From Thermofilum uzonense (GTDB lineage Archaea > Thermoproteota > Thermoprotei > Thermofilales > Thermofilaceae): a stretch of 64,000 bases of DNA. Made by a program: the position numbers and the translations under genes. The notes below the pieces were generated by a model. It did not search any database, was not told where the DNA came from, and saw nothing but the letters and a program-made list of their open reading frames with translations. Positions 46,442 to 55,896 of the stretch are shown here, piece by piece. Where the stretch lies: the NCBI RefSeq assembly GCF_000993805.1, contig NZ_CP009961.1, positions 1,048,714 to 1,112,713 on the forward strand, written 5' to 3'. Every line of letters starts with the position of its first letter. The first letter of the stretch is position 1.

Positions 46442-49210
46442 ATGAAAACCTCGAGAATCATCATCCTTTTACTTACATTCCTGATATTAACAGCACATTT
46501 AACCCTGTCTGAAACATCCACTTGGAGCAGCTCCACACTTACTTTTAATGGGTTTGATCTACTGAGTATGGCTGTCAGCCCCTCCGGAAGATATTTTGCA
46601 GTAGTTCTAGGGGACAGGTCGTATTACTCGAGGACTCTAAGGATATACGACGCAAGTCTTAACGTTGTCGATACATTACAGTTATCCAGCTTTAGTGAGG
46701 TGAGTGTTTCATTCCTTAACGACACGTATTTAGTAATAGCCGAGTATATCTGGAGCTCGCAGGTTCCTTTTAGTTATATTCACCTCTTAAACCTGAAGGA
46801 GGGAAAACTATTAACGTCTCCTAAAATACCTGCGACTTATCTCCAATCGATAAACAAGGCTGTGGTTGTCGGTAGAACTCTTTACCTGCTTACACCAAGG
46901 TATCTTTTGGGACTAGATATTGATACTCTTTCGAAGACCTACATTAGGGGCTTTCTTAATAGGGGTCTTGAGCTATTAGCAATAAATCAAAGCCTATTCA
47001 TACTCTCTGTTGAGACACATTGTCCGCTTTGTCTAATGCAGAACGAGAAAAATTTAACGATAGTGACGCCCAGCGGTGAAAAATCGATCACTTATTGTCA
47101 TGTTTTACAAATGGTTAACCTACCAAATAATAGGGCAGGAATATTATACGATAATGGCACTCTAGCTGAATGTACTGTCCAGGGAGGGGCGCCTTTCTGT
47201 TACGGCAAAACTCAGGTGCCCGTGCCTGTAAACTTAGCCTCCGAGCCCAACTACAAGTTGCTATACGCACTTAACATCGCGGGTCTAGAGGTAAATTTGA
47301 TTGTATTCAATGTGAGCGATGGTATAACAAGAAAATACCACTTACCTCTCCCATATGCAAAAGGGGATATTATTGGTCTAAGAGTTTACGATGACGGCTA
47401 CTTTTTGGCCTGGGACAACGACACTATAGTGCTAGGCAGCCTCGCAGGCTTTGAGGGTATTATAAAAGCGGAAACACGGGTTATAGACGCTTTTTATGCC
47501 GGAGAAAAAATATATGTGGCTTCTCCGAACAGAGTAACAATTTTCGAGAGAAAAATACCCTCAGAACTTCATTCACTTCGACTAGACGCGTTCTCCGAGG
47601 ACGGGACGCCGATAAGCAACTTCACGGTATTAATTAACGGCAAAAGGATTTCTTCAAATGACTCGTCAGTAAGCTTGTGGCTTCCCAGAGGGGTTTATAA
47701 TATAACCGTGAGCTCACCTAAACACTACTCGACAACCTTTACACTAAACCTTTCCTCTGATATAAGGAAAAGCATTGTTCTGAAAAGGATAAGGTATTCT
47801 CTTATCGTCCATGCATCGACATCAACGGGAGACCAACCTGATGTGCTCGTTTACCGTGGGAACACCCCTATAGCCCGTGGAGTAGGCATCCTTAAGGTAG
47901 ACCTTTTACCTGGCAATTATACGCTACAAATCAGTTATGGGAACACCTCTGTTTTGAAAAAAGTAGAACTTCTGAATTACACAGAGATTTCTATCACACT
48001 CAATACTACACCACCATTAGTTCCTGAAAAACCTCATAATCAAACTAGCACACAACCACCCATGAATAGCACGGAAGCAGAGTATATTATCATGTATGGG
48101 GAGAAAACGTGTCCGGAATGTCAACGCACTAAAGAGACTCTCCAAAAACTTTCCGTGAAAGTTTTCTTCAAGGATATTGCTGGTAATCAAACATATCTTA
48201 ACGAGTACGACACCCTATACCAGTTGTGCGGAGCTGGCAATTTGAGAATAGTACCGTTAACCCTCGTCTTTAAAGGGAACAATCTTATCGCTGTAGTGGC
48301 AGGTTCTCTCCCGGCTGAAGGATGGAGTGAGGTGCTGAAAATGAATTTTTCGGGAAAGACGCTTGTCATAATGGATAATGGCGGACAAGCTTTAAGAGAC
48401 CTCAACTCAACGCTTATCTATGAGATAGCAGTTAAAGGCTTAACTTCATTAAATTCGAGTTCGAAGCCCAAGGAAAACATCCTACCATTGATTTTGGTGC
48501 TCGCAGCCTCAGACTCCGTAAACCCATGCACATTCATGATTTTTGCCGTACTCGTTACGGCGGTTATGAGTTTCTCTGGAAGGAGAAAAGCTACGATTAC
48601 CGCCGCTTCCTTTATTTCAGCAGTGTATATATCTTACATGACTTTAGGTCTCGGGTTAATACATTTTATAGCCTCGTTCACCTGGCTAAAATACGTAGTC
48701 GGACTTCTCTCAATAATTGCTGGTGCATATTCTCTTGCCGTCGGTACCATTGCCTGGCGGGAAGGATGCCGTGAAGATAAAAGAGCGTTCCCAAGGGGGC
48801 TCATGAGGCTGAGCGAGAGACTAAGAGGACTGGACAAGCTTAAGGATAAAGTAAACGTAGTACAGCAAAACCTCCTAACTAAGGCTCGTAGCGGAGGTAT
48901 TTACGCGTCATTTCTTGCCGGGGTTCTAGTTAGTTTCACACTTCTACCGTGCAGTAGCGGACCCTACCTGGTCGCATCTTACGTCCTTTCACAGGAGGAT
49001 ACTGCGACAGCTATAGGAGTGCTTCTATTGTATAATCTTGTCTTTGTGCTTCCACTAGTACTGATAGCCGCTGGGGTCATAATCGGGGGAAAGCTCTTAA
49101 TGATGGTGGATTTTGCAACAGTACAACTCAACGCGTTACGTAGGTGGACTGGAATACTGCTTGGAATAATCCTGGTTCTTCTAGGAGTATTTATCGTGTT
49201 CTTCCACTAG
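46442..49210 (+). CDS. Giant exported redox protein: propeller-Ig-like-thioredoxin-CcdA fusion
   Basis: A 922-residue protein. A signal peptide (residues 1-22) is followed by a beta-propeller-like region to about 370, two carboxypeptidase-regulatory-like domains (about 378-450 and 455-520, the second ending LLPGNYTLQISYGN), and a thioredoxin/glutaredoxin-like domain whose active site is ECPEC-like: KTCPECQRTK with Cys557 and Cys560. The last 235 residues are a CcdA/DsbD-type six-helix membrane domain with the paired cysteines Cys696 (NPCTF) and Cys837 (LPCSSGPY). CcdA moves electrons from cytoplasmic thioredoxin to the outside. Here the acceptor domain is covalently attached. Many Asn-x-Ser/Thr sites suggest glycosylation. 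Relative of the 58492 protein. Confidence 0.82.
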   Translation: MKTSRIIILLLTFLILTAHLTLSETSTWSSSTLTFNGFDLLSMAVSPSGRYFAVVLGDRSYYSRTLRIYDASLNVVDTLQLSSFSEVSVSFLNDTYLVIAEYIWSSQVPFSYIHLLNLKEGKLLTSPKIPATYLQSINKAVVVGRTLYLLTPRYLLGLDIDTLSKTYIRGFLNRGLELLAINQSLFILSVETHCPLCLMQNEKNLTIVTPSGEKSITYCHVLQMVNLPNNRAGILYDNGTLAECTVQGGAPFCYGKTQVPVPVNLASEPNYKLLYALNIAGLEVNLIVFNVSDGITRKYHLPLPYAKGDIIGLRVYDDGYFLAWDNDTIVLGSLAGFEGIIKAETRVIDAFYAGEKIYVASPNRVTIFERKIPSELHSLRLDAFSEDGTPISNFTVLINGKRISSNDSSVSLWLPRGVYNITVSSPKHYSTTFTLNLSSDIRKSIVLKRIRYSLIVHASTSTGDQPDVLVYRGNTPIARGVGILKVDLLPGNYTLQISYGNTSVLKKVELLNYTEISITLNTTPPLVPEKPHNQTSTQPPMNSTEAEYIIMYGEKTCPECQRTKETLQKLSVKVFFKDIAGNQTYLNEYDTLYQLCGAGNLRIVPLTLVFKGNNLIAVVAGSLPAEGWSEVLKMNFSGKTLVIMDNGGQALRDLNSTLIYEIAVKGLTSLNSSSKPKENILPLILVLAASDSVNPCTFMIFAVLVTAVMSFSGRRKATITAASFISAVYISYMTLGLGLIHFIASFTWLKYVVGLLSIIAGAYSLAVGTIAWREGCREDKRAFPRGLMRLSERLRGLDKLKDKVNVVQQNLLTKARSGGIYASFLAGVLVSFTLLPCSSGPYLVASYVLSQEDTATAIGVLLLYNLVFVLPLVLIAAGVIIGGKLLMMVDFATVQLNALRRWTGILLGIILVLLGVFIVFFH

Positions 49211-49273
49211 CCAATAGCAAACATTTTTGTTCTCAATTTCCTTATAAAAACATGTACCGTTGAATCTTGTAGA

Positions 49274-50599
49274 GTGAAAAAGATGAAGGTAATAGTTGAA
49301 CTCGGGTCTAAAAGGTGGTTACGTTCAAATACCTATAGAGCCACAGCTAACGTAATTGAGCTTTGCGAAGGAATATATATAGTGGAGACAACCCTAGGGG
49401 GTGCAAGGTACCTTTTTCCTGTGATGAGGTGCTCGTGCAGGGAAAGGGATACTGTGAGGATAAATGGAACCCCTTATTGCGAGGCAGAATACTGTAGCGA
49501 TTTCCTTGAAAAAATTTCAAGATGCGACGGGATAAATATAACCGCTGAAAATCCCGCCTTTAGACGCTTCTCTGTGAAACATCCGATAGCCGAGGACGCG
49601 ACTAACCCGCATATCCTCCTATCTTCGAATGGGGAAGACCTCGTCCTTAAAGGCTATAGGCTGTATACCTCATGGAACCCTGAGCCCTTATTTCTACATT
49701 TCCTTAGTGATAAACAGCTGACGCCGAAATTGAAGTTATCCTACTCGTATAAGGGCTCCCCCCTCGGAATTCTAACAGAGTTCATCAAGGGAGCAATTGA
49801 TCCGGGCTCTATTCTCTACAGTTCACTTGTTAGAACGCTTACGGGTGAAGGCCTCATTGTGCCTTTAGACGATATAAAGGCAGCTAGTCAAACCATCGCA
49901 AGGTTTCACAACGTGATGCTCTCTTGTACTGAAAACTGGTGTACTCCCAGAACAGCAAACGAGACAGATGTTGATAGGTGGCGTAAAAGAACTCTTTTCT
50001 ACCTTTCCAATATCCTAAAATTTGAGCCATCCCAGAGCATCAAACGCATACTCCTCAATTTGAAGAATCCATTATTCGATGAATTTATTGATCAGAGGAT
50101 AATTGCGACTCACCAGGACCTTCACTTTTCACAGATGCTGAAATGGGGGGAGAACCTCTTTATAATTGACTTCGAGGGTGAGCCTGGACGCCCCGATGAG
50201 TATAGGCGCGACCTCGAACCCCCCTTGCGTGACCTCGCCTCCACTCTACGTGCATTATCCTATATAGCCTTTTTCGCTTTATTGGAAGTAAACAGGATTG
50301 ACAAGCAAAGAACAATGCAGCTCTTATACAGTAACAGTCAACAAGTCGAGCTAGCAAGAGAATGGACGATACACGTGGCCGAGAAGCTAATAGAAGAGTA
50401 TGCTAGGTATGTCAAGAGAGACATAGTAGAGTCGACGTCGCCTTCTGAAATCCTGGAATTCTTAAAACCTTGGTTTGTCGAGAGAGCCTTGTATGAGGCA
50501 TACTATGAGTCGAGTTATCGTCCTGAGAATACAATGATAGCGTTGTCAACCCTTGCTAACAATATTCCCCCTATTCTTGACGCAAAGATTATCATGTAG
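49274..50599 (+). CDS. Maltokinase-like (aminoglycoside-phosphotransferase-fold) protein
   Basis: A 441-residue protein, GTG start with TTATAAAAAC about 28 bases upstream; an ATG at 49283 is the alternative. The catalytic segment [20 protein letters not shown] followed by [20 protein letters not shown] and [12 protein letters not shown] matches maltokinases (Mak/Pep2), which phosphorylate maltose to maltose 1-phosphate. The N-terminal lid is diverged and holds several cysteines ([19 protein letters not shown]) that could bind metal. Glycogen synthase and GH57 genes nearby support an alpha-glucan role. The GlgE partner is not in the window, so the substrate is inferred. The KaiC-like gene follows after 31 bases. 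Confidence 0.72.
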   Translation: MKKMKVIVELGSKRWLRSNTYRATANVIELCEGIYIVETTLGGARYLFPVMRCSCRERDTVRINGTPYCEAEYCSDFLEKISRCDGINITAENPAFRRFSVKHPIAEDATNPHILLSSNGEDLVLKGYRLYTSWNPEPLFLHFLSDKQLTPKLKLSYSYKGSPLGILTEFIKGAIDPGSILYSSLVRTLTGEGLIVPLDDIKAASQTIARFHNVMLSCTENWCTPRTANETDVDRWRKRTLFYLSNILKFEPSQSIKRILLNLKNPLFDEFIDQRIIATHQDLHFSQMLKWGENLFIIDFEGEPGRPDEYRRDLEPPLRDLASTLRALSYIAFFALLEVNRIDKQRTMQLLYSNSQQVELAREWTIHVAEKLIEEYARYVKRDIVESTSPSEILEFLKPWFVERALYEAYYESSYRPENTMIALSTLANNIPPILDAKIIM

Positions 50600-50630
50600 A
50601 ATGATAGTATCTTTACTAGGGATTCGTATC

Positions 50631-51410
50631 ATGAGTGGTGTTATCGAAAAAGTAAAAACTGGAATCCCGGGTTTCGACGATTTACTTTATGGTGGCATCC
50701 CGAAGAGAAACATCGTTTTGCTGTCGGGAGGTCCCGGAACCGGTAAGACCATCTTCTCGCAACAATATCTCTACTATGGTCTTGTCAATGGTGAGCCCGC
50801 TGTTCTCGTAGCCTTGGAGGAGCACCCGGTTCAAATCCGACGAAACATGGCTTCTTTTGGATGGGATGTTCGCCGCTTTGAAGAAGAAGGCAAATTTGCC
50901 ATAGTTGATGCCTTTACTGGAGGAATCGGAGAGGCTGCCAAGAGGGAAAGGTACGTTGTTAAGAGCGTAGATGATGTCAGTGAACTCATAGACGTTGTAC
51001 GGCAAGCTATAAGAGAATCTAAGGCTGAGAGAGTTGTCATCGACTCTGTCTCAACACTGTATCTGACAAAGCCTGCCATGGCGCGCGGTGTTCTGATGCA
51101 GCTGAAACGTGTGCTGGCTGGGCTTGGAGCTACTTCTATTTTCGTTTCCCAAGTGAGCGTGACCGAGAGAGGATTCGGCGGGCCTGGCGTGGAACACGCC
51201 GTTGACGGTATCGTACGCCTTGACCTTGATGAGGTAGATGGGGAACTCGTAAGATCCCTTGTTATATGGAAAATGAGGGGAACCAAACATGACATGAGGA
51301 GGAGACCTTTCGATATCACTGATAAGGGAGTCGTCGTCTACAGTAATAAGGTCGTAAAGCTTAAGGGAATCTTTTATAGAGTTGAAGAGGGGGGGTCTAG
51401 TGAGCAGTGA
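50631..51410 (+). CDS. KaiC-like RecA-superfamily ATPase
   Basis: A 259-residue single-domain protein from the ATG at 50631 ([20 protein letters not shown]). The longer frame from 50553 overlaps the maltokinase-like gene and is not family-like. Walker A is GGPGTGKT at residues 33-40, the KaiC glutamate pair appears as [14 protein letters not shown], Walker B is [12 protein letters not shown], and the C-terminal strand [20 protein letters not shown] matches archaeal KaiC paralogues. These act as regulatory ATPases, often with kinase-like or transcription partners. The next gene, a helix-turn-helix/coiled-coil protein, overlaps its stop by 11 bases, so the two likely work together. Confidence 0.87.
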   Translation: MSGVIEKVKTGIPGFDDLLYGGIPKRNIVLLSGGPGTGKTIFSQQYLYYGLVNGEPAVLVALEEHPVQIRRNMASFGWDVRRFEEEGKFAIVDAFTGGIGEAAKRERYVVKSVDDVSELIDVVRQAIRESKAERVVIDSVSTLYLTKPAMARGVLMQLKRVLAGLGATSIFVSQVSVTERGFGGPGVEHAVDGIVRLDLDEVDGELVRSLVIWKMRGTKHDMRRRPFDITDKGVVVYSNKVVKLKGIFYRVEEGGSSEQ

Positions 51411-51846
51411 GATTCCACTCAAGCCTTTAGGAAAAGATGAGATAAGAAAGCTTGAACTCTCACTCATCCTCGGCACCCTTTTAAGACCAGACGTTATAGA
51501 TGCGGTTAGGAGCGCTGAGGATAAAATCACTTGGCTAGACTCCCTCGTTGTAGCTGCTGGCGCGCTCGCACGTGAGAGAGCTGGTTACTCTATTGTCCGA
51601 ATTGCCGAGGAACTGGGTAGAACAGAGTCCACTATTAGGAATCACCTTACTGCTAAAACTGAAGCCGGCAGGCTTGTGAAGGAGACATACGACAAGCTCT
51701 TGCAGAGTGGCGGCAAGCTTGAGCTAGATATATTTTCTACAAAGGCTGAGGAGGAGCTTGGAGCTCTAAGAAAACGCGTCGAGGAGTTAGAGAAAAAGCT
51801 TGAAACTGTTAAGAAAGCACTAGAGGAGATTCTCAAAAATATCTAG
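51400..51846 (+). CDS. Helix-turn-helix and coiled-coil partner of the KaiC-like ATPase
   Basis: A 148-residue protein from a GTG at 51400 inside the end of the KaiC-like gene. The first 90 residues hold a helix-turn-helix ([20 protein letters not shown] followed by [18 protein letters not shown]), much like a sigma-like or CopG-distant DNA binder seen in archaeal KaiC neighbourhoods. The C terminus is a coiled coil ([20 protein letters not shown]). The fixed pairing with a KaiC-like ATPase suggests the ATPase controls this regulator. Targets unknown. It converges on glycogen synthase with a 9-base gap. Confidence 0.75.
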   Translation: MSSEIPLKPLGKDEIRKLELSLILGTLLRPDVIDAVRSAEDKITWLDSLVVAAGALARERAGYSIVRIAEELGRTESTIRNHLTAKTEAGRLVKETYDKLLQSGGKLELDIFSTKAEEELGALRKRVEELEKKLETVKKALEEILKNI

Positions 51847-51855
51847 TTGTTTCAT

Positions 51856-53505
51856 CTAAACGCCGCCTTTAGTGTTAGGCCCGGCTAGCCTAGAGTAGGC
51901 CTCAAGAAGCATGTCTGCGGCTTTCTCCCAAGTAAACGTACTACTCACCCTGTCAATCGCATTCTTGCGTATTATCTCCCCAGCATCAAGGTATTCTTCA
52001 AGGATGGAGAGAAGTTTTTCATCCCCTATTTTCCTATGGTATCTCTCTAAGCTGCCTTGGTTTGAAGCTTCCATAAAGGCCAGCATGTTTCGCATCGCGT
52101 CTGCGAGCTCGTAGGGGTTATCGGGCGGGACAAGCAGACCTGTTCCCTTAATATCGTGCTCGTGGATATCAAGAACAGTCTCCTTTAAACCCCCCACCTT
52201 GCTCCCCACAACAGGACAGCCGGCGGCAAGGGCTTCTATAGCCATTATTCCGAATGGTTCCCAGCGTGAAGGTGCCACAAAAATGTCGGCTGCGAGATGT
52301 GAAAGTTTATAGACCGAGGGAGCGATGCCGAAAATCACCCGGACGTTATAAGGATACTCGCGAGACAGTTCGATAAGTACGTCAACGTACTTCTCTCCCC
52401 CCCATACAGGTAATACAAGAAAAATTATCCTGGCCTCACCGAATTCTCTAAGAAGTATCTCGATGGCTTCAGCCATGGTGTCGAAGCCTTTTTGGCGGGA
52501 GAGCCTACCGGTTGTTATCGCTAAGGGACCATCAAAGGGGAACGGGTCTAGCTTCAATTCCTCACGAAATGGTGGAGCAACCCGTTCCAGTATATATTCC
52601 TTTATTTTTTCATCTGGAATTTTTGGCTCACCCTTTGGTAACTGTCCCAGAGCATGAAGCAACAAGTATTTTCTAAGGGAAGATCGATTAGAAGTATTCC
52701 CAACGGTCTTCTCAATCTTATCTCTATGTATTGACAAAACCTCTTGTATGAGTGTCTCATACTGCCAGTCAGTGCCGTTGTAAACTACGAGCCCTCTACG
52801 GGTTACATCTCTCCCTAGGAAGCCGAGAAGATCCTCCTCTAGGTACGACTTACTCACGGTGATCAACTGGTCTGACTCCGCTAGGCCCAGTTTTTCTGCA
52901 AAGCCTTCTACCGAGTTGAAAACCTCTCGCAGGGTAACATGCAAGGTTTTACCATTTAGGTATGCTTTATGAACCCAGTCCCTTCTAAGACCTGCTGCCT
53001 CTATCGTGGCCCAGTCTAGTTTTCTCCTAACTAAGAGGTGCACGTGGTATACCAGGTAAGGTTTCTCATCCTCTCCCCTCTTCTCCTTAGCTTTAAGCAA
53101 TGGTACTACAGAGTGCCAGTCATGAAAGTGGAGTATGTCTGGCTCTACTAGTCCCAGATCACTTGCCCACGTGAATATGTATGGAAGAGCCTTTGCGAGA
53201 TCCACCACTTTGTTTAATAAAACGTCCTCTGAATATACTCTGGAGTCATCTAGAAAATCGCTGTGAACACGGAGGAAATGGATGCCTTTGTACATTGTTT
53301 TTTCGAAGACGTATTTTTTCCCCTCAATTAACCTCTCTACAATCTCTGCACGAGGATCTATTACCGGGGAATGAGACGGCATGATTATAGCCGAGAATAT
53401 TCCCTTTTTGGAAAGGGGTACTAGAAGGTTTGTCGGAACCTCGGCTAGGCCCCCAACCTTTGCGAAAGGTATTGCTTCAAAGGTAACCATCCAGACACTC
53501 TTCAA
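51856..53505 (-). CDS. glgA: Glycogen synthase (GT5)
   Basis: A 549-residue protein if begun at the TTG at 53505 (MKSVWMVTFEAIPFAKVGGL), whose TTGA overlaps the GH57 stop; a TTG two codons upstream and an ATG at 53490 are alternatives. The acceptor loop AKVGGLAEVPTNLLVPLSKK, HFHDWHSVVPLLKA, ITTGRLSRQKGFDTMAEAIE and the donor site APSRWEPFGIMAIEALAAGC followed by GGLKETV are the GT5 hallmarks. It extends alpha-1,4-glucan using ADP- or UDP-glucose. The N-terminal domain is longer than in bacterial GlgA, as usual for archaeal forms. It is translated with the GH57 gene upstream. Confidence 0.93.
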   Translation of the reverse strand: MKSVWMVTFEAIPFAKVGGLAEVPTNLLVPLSKKGIFSAIIMPSHSPVIDPRAEIVERLIEGKKYVFEKTMYKGIHFLRVHSDFLDDSRVYSEDVLLNKVVDLAKALPYIFTWASDLGLVEPDILHFHDWHSVVPLLKAKEKRGEDEKPYLVYHVHLLVRRKLDWATIEAAGLRRDWVHKAYLNGKTLHVTLREVFNSVEGFAEKLGLAESDQLITVSKSYLEEDLLGFLGRDVTRRGLVVYNGTDWQYETLIQEVLSIHRDKIEKTVGNTSNRSSLRKYLLLHALGQLPKGEPKIPDEKIKEYILERVAPPFREELKLDPFPFDGPLAITTGRLSRQKGFDTMAEAIEILLREFGEARIIFLVLPVWGGEKYVDVLIELSREYPYNVRVIFGIAPSVYKLSHLAADIFVAPSRWEPFGIMAIEALAAGCPVVGSKVGGLKETVLDIHEHDIKGTGLLVPPDNPYELADAMRNMLAFMEASNQGSLERYHRKIGDEKLLSILEEYLDAGEIIRKNAIDRVSSTFTWEKAADMLLEAYSRLAGPNTKGGV

Positions 53506-55430
53506 AGCCAACGTAGAGTCACCTGAGTCTCAAACGACTCTCCTGGATTCAATGCCACTATGTGATTAAACGTTATGCCTATTCCTTGAAGCTCCTTCTT
53601 TAACCCTTTTTCGGTTCTGGCAAGTGTCTCGATCGGAGCCACCCAGACTTCAGCGTGCTTGTTGTTCTCGACTACTATTTCCTTATAATCCTTCGAGGAG
53701 ATTCGAATCGTGCGTGACCATGGACTCTCAAACCTCTCTGTAAAGCTTCGGCTATACGCATCGTCCACGGTGTAATTAGGAGTGCTCTCCTCGTCCCAGG
53801 GGAGTTTGGGCATCAAGGATAGCTCGATAGATATTTTAGGGTCTATGAATCGTTTCTCCATGTTTCTCCAGATGTATTTGACTCTAAGAGTCTTTCCTTC
53901 ATCTTCAACTTCATAAACCTTGGTAACATGAATTCGTGAAGGTTGACTTCTTATACTCCAGTCACGTCCCATTGCAGATAGGACTACGCCTCCATCCCCT
54001 ATATGTTCGACCAAGTAGTGTTTAAGGGCTAGATCGCTCACGTCTACAAAAGGAGTGTTTTCTATCCAGTCTCTAAGACTCGCATCACGCTTCCATATAT
54101 GTTCCCGGAATGATACCCTGCGGTACCAATCTGGCCTATAGTCTGTAATCCCACTTAGATATGGCTCTGCATATCGTGACATTGTATTAATTAGGTTGTG
54201 CTCGTAGCCCTCAAGTTTAATGTCGAGCTCGAACAAGGAGCCGCCATCGCTGGGCTTGATATAAAAGTTCGTGTAAAGAGATTCGATGAGTATTTCGCTT
54301 CGGCCATCATAATCAAAATCCTCTTCGGATATTCTCAAACCACTTGCATAGTACAACGCTGAGCTCTCTGAAATCCTTTCAGCCTTTATGAGATGTTCGT
54401 ATATGGCTTGCCTGAGAATCGGTAGATAGGTACCGCCAAACAGACCATGCCAGTACGCGTCGTTACACTGTGCAAGATAATAATTCTCCCAGGCATGTGG
54501 AGGGGCCTTGAGCCTTACAAGCTTCTCGCGTACGCGAAGGAGCTTCTTATGCATGTTGTTTGCTTCAGGGTATTTTCGAAGGAAGTTAGGAAAATAGCCT
54601 CCGCTCCACTCAATCATCTTATCATAGCTCCATGGACCAAGGTATGCTAGACCTGTGAAACCATAGCGTTTAATGTATTCAGATGGAGTGAGAGTTTGAA
54701 TGTCATTGCTTTCCCTAAGAAGGTGGAAAAATAGTCTTAGCCAGGGCTCCGCGTTTTCACGGGGCCACCACTCGCCAAACTTCTCCGCGTCGCTCCCCCA
54801 TAAGACGTATTTAAATCCGTTAGGTGTTCGGAAGCTTCTAATATAATCGAGGACTTCCGTATGTGTTCTCCAGGGTAATATGTACCTGATGTTTGCATCT
54901 ATAAAGAGAACACCTATTTTTCTACCAGCGTATTCTGTGAGGATAGCTGTGTGAGTATCATCCCGCCATAACCCTGACCTATACCCAACTTCGTCGTCTA
55001 CAATAACATAGGAATAAGCAGCTTCCTTTATGGCTGATGGGAGCGTGGGATCCCAGACCCTTTCGGCAAGCCATAACCCCTTGGGCCTAACTCCGAGTAA
55101 ATCCTCTACCAGTTTTCTGCCCCGTTTCAGTTGTTCAACTCTATCCTCATATGGGAGAATCGAAAGAATACTTTCTGAGAAAGCACCCCCTAAAACCTCG
55201 AAACGGCTGTTCTGTATGATATCTTTCATACGCTCGAGGTAATCAGGATAGTATTCTCGCCAGTAAAGAAGAAGAGGGCCGCTGAAGTGTAGGGTGAGTG
55301 GCAGATCCTTGAAATATGAGAAGAGATCTAGAAGCATCTCATAGGAGTTCGACTGAATTCTCCTCAGGATGCTTTTTAGCTGGCCTATAGGCTGATGAAA
55401 GTGTAGTATAAAGATAAACGTACTCTTCAT
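53502..55430 (-). CDS. GH57 alpha-amylase/4-alpha-glucanotransferase with DUF1926 tail
   Basis: A 642-residue protein. The GH57 motifs in order are HFHQP (motif 1, residues 10-14), GGAFSESILSILP with the probable nucleophile Glu, LWLAERVWDPTLP, VIVDDEVGY, and WGSDAEKFGEWW with the acid/base Asp. The C-terminal 300 residues match the DUF1926-type beta domain found in thermococcal 4-alpha-glucanotransferase (for example GIRISEEDFDYDGRSEILIE and the final FETQVTLRWL). No signal peptide is seen, so it works inside the cell. Overlap with glgA shows a joint glycogen unit. Amylase versus transferase activity is not decided by sequence. Confidence 0.9.
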   Translation of the reverse strand: MKSTFIFILHFHQPIGQLKSILRRIQSNSYEMLLDLFSYFKDLPLTLHFSGPLLLYWREYYPDYLERMKDIIQNSRFEVLGGAFSESILSILPYEDRVEQLKRGRKLVEDLLGVRPKGLWLAERVWDPTLPSAIKEAAYSYVIVDDEVGYRSGLWRDDTHTAILTEYAGRKIGVLFIDANIRYILPWRTHTEVLDYIRSFRTPNGFKYVLWGSDAEKFGEWWPRENAEPWLRLFFHLLRESNDIQTLTPSEYIKRYGFTGLAYLGPWSYDKMIEWSGGYFPNFLRKYPEANNMHKKLLRVREKLVRLKAPPHAWENYYLAQCNDAYWHGLFGGTYLPILRQAIYEHLIKAERISESSALYYASGLRISEEDFDYDGRSEILIESLYTNFYIKPSDGGSLFELDIKLEGYEHNLINTMSRYAEPYLSGITDYRPDWYRRVSFREHIWKRDASLRDWIENTPFVDVSDLALKHYLVEHIGDGGVVLSAMGRDWSIRSQPSRIHVTKVYEVEDEGKTLRVKYIWRNMEKRFIDPKISIELSLMPKLPWDEESTPNYTVDDAYSRSFTERFESPWSRTIRISSKDYKEIVVENNKHAEVWVAPIETLARTEKGLKKELQGIGITFNHIVALNPGESFETQVTLRWL

Positions 55431-55498
55431 ACTATATCCTTGTCCGGTTCAATGAGATAAGTTTTTCTTAAAATTGGAAGTAAATCCCATGCCAACAG

Positions 55499-55594
55499 AG
55501 CCCCGGCCGGGATTTGAACCCGGGACCTTCGGCTACCCCGAGATTATAGTAAACCTTACGAGGCCGACGCTCCACCAGTCTGAGCTACCGGGGC
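55499..55594 (-). tRNA. tRNA-Thr(CGT) with a 22-base canonical intron
   Basis: Minus-strand acceptor GCCCCGG/CCGGGGC, D-arm GCTC/GAGC, anticodon stem TCGGC/GCCGA and T-arm CCGGG-TTCAAAT-CCCGG. After removing 22 bases between positions 37 and 38 the loop is CTCGTAA, anticodon CGT. CTCG pairs with CGGG in the intron as the central helix of the splice motif, flanked by bulges TAA and GTA. The discriminator is T, as in many archaeal tRNA-Thr. Mature length 74. Confidence 0.93.
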
Positions 55595-55698
55595 TAAGAG
55601 ATTATCTTAGACAGAGATTAAAAAATTTTTCACGTCTCATAAAGCTTGAAAAAACGACAGGTTCCTTTAAATCAGTTGAGGAATTACCGGAGCTAAAG

Positions 55699-55790
55699 TG
55701 CCCCGGCCGGGATTTGAACCCGGGATCTACGGCTCGAGAGGCCGTCATCCTTTCAGCCTCGTGCAGTTGACCGGGCTAGACGACCGGGGC
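55699..55790 (-). tRNA. tRNA-Glu(CTC) with an intron in the D-loop
   Basis: Minus-strand acceptor GCCCCGG/CCGGGGC with discriminator A. The anticodon stem ACGGC/GCCGT holds the loop CTCTCGA (anticodon CTC) with no interruption. The D-loop is instead 27 bases long (AGCCCGGTCAACTGCACGAG and on), where 8-10 is normal. Within it AGCC pairs with GGCT, with bulges CGG and GAA, a possible bulge-helix-bulge that would remove about 19 bases. A shift by one or two bases would keep both conserved loop guanines, so the exact ends are uncertain. Non-canonical introns at such positions are known in Thermoproteales. Confidence 0.88.
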
Positions 55791-55896
55791 CTAACCCAAA
55801 TAAATTAAAAATCTTGATAAACTTTTCTTTCGCAGGGGGGGTTTGAAGACTACTTCATGTCCTCGCCTGAGAATAAGAGTCCTCAGAAAAACGTGG

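Noticed and set aside
50831-51319. 162-codon minus-strand frame inside the KaiC-like gene
   Set aside because: Antisense shadow of a well supported ATPase.
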